A DNA stretch of 5,764 nt. Source: an uncultured Clostridia bacterium (GTDB lineage Bacteria; Bacillota; Clostridia; TANB77; CAG-508). The translations under genes were made by a program, and so were the position numbers. Every line of letters starts with the position of its first letter. Position 1 is the stretch's first letter. Positions 1 through 5,328 of the stretch are shown piece by piece. The stretch spans positions 1-5,764 of the forward strand of contig CALYAH010000008.1 in the NCBI GenBank assembly GCA_944393455.1, given 5' to 3'. The notes beneath the pieces were generated by a model. The model worked only from the letters and a program-made list of their open reading frames with translations, was not told the origin of the DNA and searched no databases.

Positions 1-395
1 CATCTGTAAGAATGGACATTTGAAAAATAGAAAACATAAAACAAGATGGAGAATTTAAAGGCAGTCGTGTACGTGTAAAAGTAATAAAAAATAAAGTTGC
101 ACCACCATATAGAGAGGCAGAATTTGATGTAGTTTATGGAGAAGGAATTTCAAAAGTGGGAAATATTTTAGATATGGCTGTTAACTTAGATATCGTAGAA
201 AAAGCAGGTTCTTGGTTCAGCTACAATGGAGAAAGAATAGGTCAAGGTAGAGAGAATGTTAAAAATTATCTAAAAGCAAATCCTGAAATGCTAGACGAAA
301 TAGAAAGCAAAGTGAGAGAAAAGTTTGCAAAGGCTTTTGAACAAAGTCTAGGTGAAGAACATACAAGTGAAAAAGACGATGAAGATGAAGAATAA
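1..395 (+). pseudogene. recA: RecA recombinase, C-terminal part, with in-frame TGA
   Basis: This is the 3' end of recA, whose product is the ATP-dependent DNA strand-exchange protein that also triggers the SOS response. The frame begins at base 3 and reads SVRMDI, then a TGA at 21-23, then KIENIKQDGEFKGSRVRVKV and on to KNKVAPPYREAEF, YGEGIS, DMAVNL, EKAGSWFSYNGERIGQGREN. These are conserved RecA core and C-terminal-domain blocks. The protein ends in an acidic tail (EKDDEDEE), as RecA proteins do, with tandem TAA TAA stops at 393-398. The TGA sits where the family has Arg (RMDIRKIE), so a CGA-to-TGA or AGA-to-TGA change explains it; the frame is otherwise undamaged. It is typed as pseudogene only because of that stop. 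A sequencing error is equally possible, and the GTG at 156 is not a credible start. The 5' two-thirds of the gene lies outside the window. Confidence 0.9.
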
Positions 396-402
396 TAAGT
401 AA

Positions 403-431
403 AAAGGGAGCAGATATGAACTGTTCCCTTT
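403..431 (+). terminator. recA intrinsic terminator
   Basis: An 11-bp stem (AAAGGGAGCAG at 403-413 with CTGTTCCCTTT at 421-431, one G-T pair) encloses a 7-nt loop and runs into TTTATTT. It starts 7 nt after the recA stop and should end the recA transcript before the palindromic element and recX. Confidence 0.8.
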
Positions 432-463
432 ATTTAGCATTTATAAAATATGAAATTTGTTTG

Positions 464-622
464 TTCAGCTTTAATTTAAATTTATATTAGTTTGAAACAT
501 CTTGTGTGTCGCAACCTATTAATATAAAATAAAATGTTGGTTGCTCCAATCGCACTCGCTTTCAGCTCGTTTGGTCGCTTACGCGATGTTTCAAACTAAT
601 ATAAATTTAAATTAAAGCTGAA
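464..622. repeat. 159-bp element with perfect 38-bp inverted arms (MITE-like)
   Basis: Bases 464-501 (TTCAGCTTTAATTTAAATTT...) are the exact reverse complement of 585-622. The arms are AT-rich and pairing stops at both ends (463/623 and 502/584). The 83-nt interior is unlike its surroundings. Its right half (541-587) is GC-richer and repeats a motif, TTGGTTGCT at 537-545 against TTGGTCGCT at 571-579. Inside it, GCAACC at 511-516 pairs perfectly with GGTTGC at 539-544, and could alternatively pair with GGTCGC at 573-578 with one mismatch. TTCAGCT recurs at 561-567. No ORF of note is present. It lies between the recA terminator and the recX promoter, so it interrupts neither gene. A non-autonomous mobile element or dispersed palindrome is the best reading; no target-site duplication is visible. 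Transcribed, it would form one very long hairpin. Confidence 0.75.
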
Positions 623-668
623 AAGTAATCAATCTTATAAAAAAATCGAAACTTAAGACAATGAAACC

Positions 669-697
669 TTGAAATTCATAGAAACTTATAGTAAAAT
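669..697 (+). promoter_or_regulatory. Sigma-A-type promoter for recX-scpA
   Basis: TTGAAA (669-674) and TAAAAT (692-697) are separated by 17 nt, the ideal spacing, about 28 nt upstream of the recX start codon. This suggests recX-scpA is transcribed independently of recA, consistent with the terminator and palindrome between them. No SOS operator was recognised over it. Confidence 0.55.
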
Positions 698-724
698 GGG
701 GAAAAGTAAAAAAGAAGGTAGAAA

Positions 725-1165
725 ATGTATACAATAGAAAAATTTGATAAAGAAAAAACAAGAGTACTAAGATATATTCTATATAAAAAAAGAACTGAAC
801 AAGAAATAAGAAATAAATTTAGTAAAACAATTGAAGAAAATTTATTAGAAGATATTATTGAATACTTAAAAGAAGCTGGATATATTAATGATAAGGAATA
901 TATTGAGAAAACAATAAATAATTTTATAGCATTAAAAAACTTGTCAATTCGAGAAATACAATATAAATTGGCTAATAAAGGTTTAAAAAGAAATGATATA
1001 GAAAACTATATTTATGAAAATAGAGAAGAATTAGAGGAATATGAAACAAAATCAGCATCTAATATTATCTATAAGAAATCAACAACTATGGAGTTAGAAG
1101 AAATTAAACAATACTTATTAAAAAAAGGATACAAGATGGAAAATATAAATAAAGCGATAGAATAA
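725..1165 (+). CDS. recX: RecX family regulatory protein
   Basis: RecX proteins bind RecA-DNA filaments and modulate, usually limit, their extension and activity. The 146-aa product is all-helical and built from three similar three-helix units, as the family is: about residues 12-60 (RYILYKKRTEQEIRNKF then EYLKEAGYINDKEYI), 61-106 (NLSIREIQYKLANKGLKRNDIE) and 107-145 (TTMELEEIKQYLLKKGYKMENI). The ATG start is supported by GAAGGT at 714-719, and a TAG at 719-721 blocks upstream extension in this frame. It is shorter than many Firmicutes RecX proteins (around 200 aa or more), because it lacks the N-terminal segment that usually precedes the first repeat. It lies downstream of recA, the classical location, and just 13 nt upstream of scpA. 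Confidence 0.88.
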   Translation: MYTIEKFDKEKTRVLRYILYKKRTEQEIRNKFSKTIEENLLEDIIEYLKEAGYINDKEYIEKTINNFIALKNLSIREIQYKLANKGLKRNDIENYIYENREELEEYETKSASNIIYKKSTTMELEEIKQYLLKKGYKMENINKAIE

Positions 1166-1178
1166 AAAGGAGAAATAA

Positions 1179-1925
1179 ATGGCACTATTTACACTAGAAA
1201 CTAAGAAATATGCAATTAAAATTGATAACTTTGAAGGTCCAATTGATTTGCTATGTCACTTAATTGATAAAAACAAAATGAACATTTATGATATTAATTT
1301 AAGTGAAATAACAGACCAATATATAGACTATCTAAAAGAACAAGAAAAGTTAAATTTAGAAATAGCAAGTGAATTTCTTGTTATGGCATCAACATTGTTG
1401 TTTTTAAAATCTAAAAATCTTTTACCAAAACAAGAAGAAGAGGAAGAAGAGTTAACTGAAGAAGAGTTAATTAGAAGAATTATAGAATATAAAAAATTCA
1501 AAGAAATAAGTAAGGTATTAAAAGAAAACTATTTAGAATATTCTAATAGATATTTCAAATTACCAGAAGAAATTGAATTACCAAAACAAAAACTAGAAAA
1601 AAATTATGATAATACTGTAATACCAGAAATATATAGTAATGTAGTAGAAAGAAATAGCCAAAAAATAAATCAAAATGCCAAAAATATAGAAAAAATTGCT
1701 ATTACAGATAATTATACAGTTGCTAGTAAAGTAAGAGAAATGTTTAAAGTACTAGTAAAACAAAAAAGATTTGTATTTAATAAACTATTCTCTATAAATA
1801 AGCGAAATAAACAAGAAGTAGTGACAGCTTTTTCAGGGTTATTAGAATTATCAAGAAGAAATAAGGTAGAAACAACACAAGAAAAATTATTTGGAGATAT
1901 TATGGTAGAAAAATACAAGAAATGA
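1179..1925 (+). CDS. scpA: Segregation and condensation protein A (kleisin)
   Basis: ScpA is the kleisin subunit of the SMC-ScpA-ScpB condensin-like complex; it bridges the SMC heads and is needed for chromosome compaction and segregation. The 248-aa length is normal. The N-terminal SMC-neck-binding region shows the family motif FEGPIDLLCHLI (18-29) and the helix EIASEFLVMASTLLFLKSKNLLP region (61-83). A Glu-rich linker (86-98) follows, then the YKKFKEIS helix, a variable middle part, and a C-terminal winged-helix domain (about 178-245, with QEVVTAFSGLLELSRRNKV region) that contacts the SMC cap. The start has a strong site, AAAGGAG at 1166-1172. It is cotranscribed with recX. The usual downstream partner scpB is absent from this window; a terminator and an unrelated gene follow instead. 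The gene ends in TGA. Confidence 0.95.
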   Translation: MALFTLETKKYAIKIDNFEGPIDLLCHLIDKNKMNIYDINLSEITDQYIDYLKEQEKLNLEIASEFLVMASTLLFLKSKNLLPKQEEEEEELTEEELIRRIIEYKKFKEISKVLKENYLEYSNRYFKLPEEIELPKQKLEKNYDNTVIPEIYSNVVERNSQKINQNAKNIEKIAITDNYTVASKVREMFKVLVKQKRFVFNKLFSINKRNKQEVVTAFSGLLELSRRNKVETTQEKLFGDIMVEKYKK

Positions 1926-1933
1926 GACAAAAG

Positions 1934-1954
1934 GGACAGAGCAAATCTGTCTTA
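1934..1954. repeat. Left copy of 21-bp repeat flanking the orphan cassette
   Basis: Starts GGACAGAGCAAATCTGTC and matches 2576-2596 at 19 of 21 positions in the same orientation; the differences are G/A at position 6 and T/C at position 19. This copy overlaps the scpA terminator. The pair brackets the unrecognised gene at 2124-2528. It may be a cassette boundary duplication or two members of a dispersed short-repeat family. Confidence 0.6.
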
Positions 1955-1961
1955 TTTTTTT
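1935..1961 (+). terminator. scpA intrinsic terminator
   Basis: GACAGA (1935-1940) and TCTGTC (1946-1951) form a 6-bp stem around the loop GCAAA, followed by TTATTTTTTT. It lies 9 nt after the scpA stop. The stem is short but the T tract is good. It should end the recX-scpA transcript. Confidence 0.65.
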
Positions 1962-2012
1962 GTCGAAATTTGTATCGTATTAAAAATAGAGAGGCATAGT
2001 ATCATTTTTTTA

Positions 2013-2037
2013 TTGTTCACATAAATTGTGATATAAT
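2013..2037 (+). promoter_or_regulatory. Extended -10 promoter with overlapping operator-like inverted repeat
   Basis: TATAAT (2032-2037) is preceded by TG one base upstream (TGATATAAT), a consensus extended -10, which can work without a good -35; TTGTTC at 2013-2018 is only 13 nt away. TCACA (2017-2021) and TGTGA (2027-2031) form an inverted repeat with a 5-nt centre lying directly against the -10, a position suited to a repressor. It would drive the gene at 2124 with a leader of about 80 nt. The operator role is inference. Confidence 0.5.
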
Positions 2038-2067
2038 TAAAGTAGATGGGGTTAAATACCCGATTTA

Positions 2068-2088
2068 AGAAAATACCTCGTATTTTCT
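2068..2088 (+). promoter_or_regulatory. Leader hairpin of the orphan gene
   Basis: AGAAAATAC (2068-2076) and GTATTTTCT (2080-2088) form a perfect 9-bp stem with a 3-nt loop CTC, in the predicted untranslated leader between the promoter and the ribosome binding site at 2111-2116. No T run follows, so it is not a classical attenuator. A role in mRNA stability or translation is possible but unproven. A weak GGGT/ACCC stem (2049-2061) precedes it. Confidence 0.4.
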
Positions 2089-2123
2089 CTTATATAGTTC
2101 TACTTAAAAAGGAGGTAATATTT

Positions 2124-2528
2124 ATGAAGGAACAACGGTGGAATTATGAGTTAGAAAACATGGAAGAATTACTTGGTGGTCATAACTTGGGTTGGACCAC
2201 ACCAAACAAGAATGTAAAAGTTATTCTGGTAAATCCTGAAGATTGCAAAGAAAGGATTACACTTAGCATGATTGCAAAGTCCTGGGAAGGAACAGGACAC
2301 AAGCAATGGGAGGTGCTACTGGCGGGATGGTTTATCCAGGCAGTACTGGAAGCACTAGACCAGAATAAAAAAGAGGCAGATATAAGTCTACTATTTAATC
2401 GTGACTTTCTAGCAGAAGGAAAGTATTTTTCAAAGAAAGAAGTTTGGGAACATCTTGTAAGAAAGAACTTTGATGTAGTATCAAAAGACTACATCAAAAA
2501 TGAATTTAAACTCAAATTCCGAGTTTAA
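2124..2528 (+). CDS. Hypothetical protein, 134 aa, Trp-rich, higher GC than neighbours
   Basis: I do not recognise this family. The ATG at 2124 is chosen for its excellent site GGAGGT (2111-2116, 7-nt spacing); an in-frame ATG at 2046 would add 26 residues but lies in the predicted leader and lacks a site. The product is soluble: no signal peptide or membrane segment. It has six Trp (residues 6, 24, 54, 62, 69, 108), a stretch GGHNLGWTTPNKN (18-30), a beta-like VKVILVNPED (31-40), a hydrophobic helix around WEVLLAGWFIQAVLEAL (62-78) and a basic C-terminus. Base composition is out of place: bases 2281-2340 are about 57% GC while neighbouring genes are near 25-30%, and codons such as CTG, GCG and CGG appear. 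It occupies the slot where scpB usually follows scpA, and has its own promoter, leader hairpin, 3' hairpins and flanking repeats. This suggests an acquired cassette of unknown function. Confidence 0.7.
   Translation: MKEQRWNYELENMEELLGGHNLGWTTPNKNVKVILVNPEDCKERITLSMIAKSWEGTGHKQWEVLLAGWFIQAVLEALDQNKKEADISLLFNRDFLAEGKYFSKKEVWEHLVRKNFDVVSKDYIKNEFKLKFRV
2469..2498. repeat. Hairpin inside the 3' end of the orphan gene
   Basis: TTTGATGTAGT (2469-2479) and ACTACATCAAA (2488-2498) are perfect 11-bp inverted arms around an 8-nt loop, lying within coding sequence (residues about 116-125). It is the first of three consecutive hairpins ending at 2569. Confidence 0.6.
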
Positions 2529-2531
2529 ATT
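2503..2531. repeat. Hairpin spanning the stop codon of the orphan gene
   Basis: AATTTAAACTC (2503-2513) and GAGTTTAAATT (2521-2531) form a perfect 11-bp stem with a 7-nt loop. The TAA stop (2526-2528) lies in the right arm. It is the second of three adjacent hairpins, separated from the first by 4 nt and from the third by 8 nt. Confidence 0.6.
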
Positions 2532-2539
2532 TCTTCATA

Positions 2540-2569
2540 AAAGGAGAAAATCTATAGATTTTCTCCTTT
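2540..2569. terminator. 30-bp perfect palindrome, probable terminator
   Basis: AAAGGAGAAAATC (2540-2552) and GATTTTCTCCTTT (2557-2569) form a 13-bp perfect stem with a TATA loop. The T's are inside the right arm and the sequence after it is A-rich, so it is a weaker canonical terminator on the plus strand than its stem suggests. It lies 12 nt after the orphan gene and before the next promoter, so a terminator or mRNA 3'-end stabiliser is the natural reading. Confidence 0.6.
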
Positions 2570-2574
2570 AAAAA

Positions 2575-2604
2575 TGGACAAAGCAAATCTGTCCTAGCTA
2601 CAAT
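2575..2604 (+). promoter_or_regulatory. Probable promoter for DUF2953-ytfJ
   Basis: TGGACA (2575-2580, five of six to consensus) and TACAAT (2599-2604, five of six) are separated by 18 nt, about 73 nt upstream of the DUF2953 start. The -35 box lies in the start of the right 21-bp repeat copy; the base that differs from the left copy falls immediately after it. A sporulation sigma factor would be plausible for these genes, but the boxes seen resemble sigma-A. Confidence 0.4.
2576..2596. repeat. Right copy of 21-bp repeat flanking the orphan cassette
   Basis: Starts GGACAAAGCAAATCTGTCC and matches 1934-1954 at 19 of 21 positions in direct orientation. Unlike the left copy it lacks a T tract, so it is not a terminator, and it overlaps the predicted promoter of the next operon. 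Confidence 0.6.
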
Positions 2605-2676
2605 AGATATAAAAAATGTTTAAAAAAGAAATTTTTGGAAAAACTAATATTAAATCGTCTAAAGGAGGCGAGAATA

Positions 2677-3288
2677 TTGGTTTTTCTTTTTGTTGTTTTG
2701 GTCAGTATTCTAATTTTGATATTTTCCAAGATAAGAGTACGAGTAGAAAATTTTAGGTTTTCCTCAATGCAAGATAGACATATAAATAAAGACTATAAGA
2801 TTATTATACAGTTATGTATTTTAGCAAAAATCCCAATTGTAAAAATCAATATTACAAAAACAAAATTAGAGAAATTGAAGATAAAAGAAAAAATGCAAAA
2901 AATTGATATAAATGTATTAAAAGATGATAAGGAGTTTGATAAGAAAATTCTAAAAGCTATAAAAGAAGCAAAAATTACAATAAAGAAAATGAATTTAAAA
3001 ATAGAATTAGGAACAGAAAATGCAGCTTTAACTTCTATAATAATTCCAGTAATTAGCACATTGATTGCTTTTTTACTAAAGAATAGAATAAAAGAATATA
3101 CAAGTCAAACCTTTGTAATTAGGCCAATTTATATTAACCAAAATCTTATCAATATAGCATTTTCAGGTATATTTGAAATAAAAATGATACATATTATAAA
3201 TATAATATATATCTTAAATAAAAAAGAAGGAGAGGATAAAAATGAGCGAACATCCAATAGAAGGGCTTATGATTACAGCTATGAATAG
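2677..3288 (+). CDS. DUF2953 domain membrane protein (YtfI-like)
   Basis: The 203-aa product matches the DUF2953/YtfI pattern. It has one N-terminal membrane segment (residues 2-18), a beta-rich stretch, a Lys-rich variable middle (60-105), the family block IELGTENAALTS (109-120) followed by a second hydrophobic segment (121-134), and a C-terminal part with FVIRPIY and FSGIFEIKMIHIINII. B. subtilis ytfI is linked to sporulation; the biochemical role is unknown. I chose the TTG at 2677 because GGAGG at 2664-2668 is 8 nt upstream and the membrane segment begins at once; the in-frame TTG at 2635 has no convincing site. The 3' end overlaps ytfJ by 47 nt in another frame, and the ytfJ ribosome binding site lies inside this gene. 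That implies translational coupling and a joint role with YtfJ. Confidence 0.8.
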   Translation: MVFLFVVLVSILILIFSKIRVRVENFRFSSMQDRHINKDYKIIIQLCILAKIPIVKINITKTKLEKLKIKEKMQKIDINVLKDDKEFDKKILKAIKEAKITIKKMNLKIELGTENAALTSIIIPVISTLIAFLLKNRIKEYTSQTFVIRPIYINQNLINIAFSGIFEIKMIHIINIIYILNKKEGEDKNERTSNRRAYDYSYE

Positions 3289-3868
3289 CATTCAAGATAT
3301 GATAGATGTTAATACAATTATAGGTGAACCAATTGAAACTTCGAACAATATTGTTATTATACCAATATCAAAAGTTTCTTTTGGATTTGCAGCAGGTGGG
3401 AGTGAATTTAAAGGAGAAACAGTAGATGAATATACTAAGAAAGATAAAGAAGAGCAAGTTCAATATCGATTACCATTTGGCGGCGGTTCTGGAGCAGGTG
3501 TCACAATTAATCCAATTGCATTTTTAGTTATTCAGCCAAATAACGTAAAATTGATGCCAGTAAATCATACATCGTCACTTGATAAATTATTAGATTATAT
3601 GCCTGATTTAATTGAAAAAACTAATAATATGATGAATCGTTGTATACAAAATAAGAAAGAGGAAACACAAAAAATATTAAAGGAGATGCAAAAAAAACAT
3701 CAAGAAAATATAAAAAAGGAAGAGAAAAATAAAAAAGAACTGGAAGATAAAATGGAGAAAACAGCTGAAAAAGTAAAAAGAGTCAAAAGAAAAGAAGAAA
3801 AAATAGAAGATGATGAAGCATATGAATTTGAATATGATGAAACTTTAGAAGATTTAGAAGATGAGTAA
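3242..3868 (+). CDS. ytfJ: GerW/YtfJ family sporulation protein with long charged tail
   Basis: The YtfJ/GerW family is made in sporulating cells; in B. subtilis it is needed for normal L-alanine-triggered spore germination. Residues 1-132 are the family core: HPIEGLMITAMNSIQDMIDVN region, TIIGEPIET, ISKVSFGFAAGGSEF, the Gly-rich FGGGSGAGVTINPIAFLVI and a C-terminal helix with SSLDKLLDYMPDLIEK. The start has AGAAGGAGAGG upstream at 3226-3236. At 208 aa it is longer than the roughly 150 aa usual for the family. The surplus is residues 133-208, a Lys/Glu-rich probable coiled coil (135-187) ending in an acidic stretch (188-208, EDDEAYEFEYDETLEDLEDE). It is the second gene of the DUF2953-ytfJ operon and is followed by a terminator. 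Confidence 0.92.
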   Translation: MSEHPIEGLMITAMNSIQDMIDVNTIIGEPIETSNNIVIIPISKVSFGFAAGGSEFKGETVDEYTKKDKEEQVQYRLPFGGGSGAGVTINPIAFLVIQPNNVKLMPVNHTSSLDKLLDYMPDLIEKTNNMMNRCIQNKKEETQKILKEMQKKHQENIKKEEKNKKELEDKMEKTAEKVKRVKRKEEKIEDDEAYEFEYDETLEDLEDE

Positions 3869-3897
3869 TTTATAATTTCTGTAAAATGAGGATAAAT

Positions 3898-3944
3898 AAA
3901 AAAATTCAAGCAAGCAAAATAAATTGTATTGCCTGAATTTTTTT
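3898..3944. terminator. Bidirectional terminator between ytfJ and dacF
   Basis: AAAAAAATTCAAGCAA (3898-3913) pairs with TTGCCTGAATTTTTTT (3929-3944): 11 bp, one A/C mismatch, then 4 bp, with a 15-nt loop. The T run serves ytfJ on the plus strand, and the opposite A run gives T's for the convergent dacF gene. Confidence 0.75.
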
Positions 3945-3976
3945 GGGCTAAAAAGCTAGTTACTATATATAAATTT

Positions 3977-5216
3977 TTAACTTCTCAATAAATCTACCCA
4001 TGAATAATAAACTCTTTTAGCCATAGTAAATAGATTGATTTTTTCAACAGAGTCTTTTGCAACAAGGTTTACAGTAGAAATTATTTCACCATCTAAACTA
4101 AAAGAAATTTCCCCAAGTTTTTGTCCGGCCGAAACAGGGGCACTAATATTTTCTTCTAAAACTAAAGACTGTTCAATGTTTCTGTCTTTTCCTTTCTCTA
4201 TCAAGACACCACTATCATTTTCCAAAACAGCTTCTATATTTGATTTTACACCTTTATTTATTGAAATATCTTTAACTGAATCTCCTTTTTTTCCGAATTC
4301 TTTAAAAGAAAAAGTATTAAAACCATAGTCTAATAGTTTTTGAACTTCTTCAAATCTAATTTTGGTAGAAGGAGCTTTCATAATTACAGCAATTAAAGAA
4401 AGATTATCTCTAGTAGCACTTCCTGATATGTTGTATAAAGCCAATGAGGTAGAACCTGTTTTTAAACCTGTTGCTCCTTTATATGTTCTAATTAATTTGT
4501 TTGTATTAGAAAGTTGAGATTTACCGGTCTCGTAACGAATCTGTCCAAATAGTGGTGTAATTAGTAATAGAAGGATGATTATTTAAAAGTTCACGTGACA
4601 TCAAAGCAATGTCATAACTAGAAGTAACATGGCCATCTTCATCTAATCCATGACAATTTTTAAAGCAAGTATCATTCATTCCAAGTTCTTTTGCTTTATC
4701 ATTCATCATTTGCACAAAAGCTTCTTCTGAGCCGGCAATAAATTCAGCCATTGCTACAACACAGTCATTGGCAGATGCAACACAAATAGCTTTTAGCATT
4801 TCATCTACAGTTAATGTTTCTCTTGGATCTAGCCAAATTTGAGAACCACCCATAGAACTGGATCTTTCACTACATGGGACAGTATCTGTTAAAGCTATTT
4901 TACCACTATCTAGAGATTCCATAATTAGTAATATACTCATAATTTTTGTTACAGATGCTGGACGTAGTTGCTCATGTATATTATGAGCATATAAGATTTG
5001 ACCAGTACTTTGTTCAATTAAAATAGCAGAACCAGATTCTAAAGAAAGTGAATTATTGGTCAAATTTTCTGAATTTGTTTCTAATATGTCATTGCTATTT
5101 GAAATAACGCTAGAAGACCACATATAAGACGTTTCTTCGGCAAAGCAATAAGCCATACAGTAAAAATTTAAAAATAAAATTAATAATAAACAAATTAATA
5201 TTTTAAAAATCCTCAT
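3977..5216 (-). pseudogene. dacF: Serine D-Ala-D-Ala carboxypeptidase (PBP5/DacF type), one-base frameshift
   Basis: This is a secreted, membrane-anchored low-molecular-weight PBP that removes the terminal D-Ala of peptidoglycan stem peptides. The ATG at 5216 has a strong site (GGAGGT on the minus strand, 5223-5228, 6-nt spacing) and begins a signal peptide (hydrophobic 3-26, cut probably near YCFA-EE). With the shift corrected the protein is 412 aa. It has all three catalytic motifs: SVTK at 88-91 (Ser88 nucleophile, Lys91), SAN at 148-150 and KTG at 252-254. These are followed by a PBP5 C-terminal domain (about 300-390) and a C-terminal amphipathic segment (FTMAKRVYYSWVDLLRS). The frame breaks after DSLRD (codon 230). 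One extra base in the GACCGGT run (4524-4527) gives Arg-stop at 4521; removing it restores DGKSQLSNTNKL and the KTG part. A sequencing error and a real mutation are equally compatible. As written, only a truncated product lacking KTG would form. The dacF subtype is assigned by overall similarity; the symbol is less certain than the family. Confidence 0.85.
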
Positions 5217-5328
5217 AAAAATACCTCCGACTAATAGTAAAATATATTCAAAACTAAAACTGATTATGATAGGTAATAAAAATGCTTGTACAATCAATAG
5301 TAGAAAAATGAAGAAAGAGGGAGAAAAA

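Noticed and set aside
156..395. Independent 79-aa gene starting at GTG 156
   Set aside because: It is the C-terminus of recA in the same frame; no ribosome binding site precedes it and RecA similarity continues upstream.
464..622. CRISPR array or tRNA in the recA-recX gap
   Set aside because: There is one inverted pair rather than regularly spaced direct repeats, and no cloverleaf or CCA end was found.
1712..1930. Minus-strand ORF within scpA, and similar antisense ORFs at 2793-3059, 3700-3909 and the plus-strand one at 4035-4328
   Set aside because: They are shadows of real genes, without ribosome binding sites or recognisable protein features.
2616..2759. Short plus-strand ORF beginning MFKKEIFGK, considered as an scpB remnant
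   Set aside because: It overlaps DUF2953 in another frame and shows no ScpB-like sequence.
5266..5293. Possible dacF promoter on the minus strand (TTGTAC, 16 nt, TATCAT)
   Set aside because: The -35 matches consensus at only three positions; in AT-rich DNA this is not convincing, and no sporulation-sigma boxes could be fixed.
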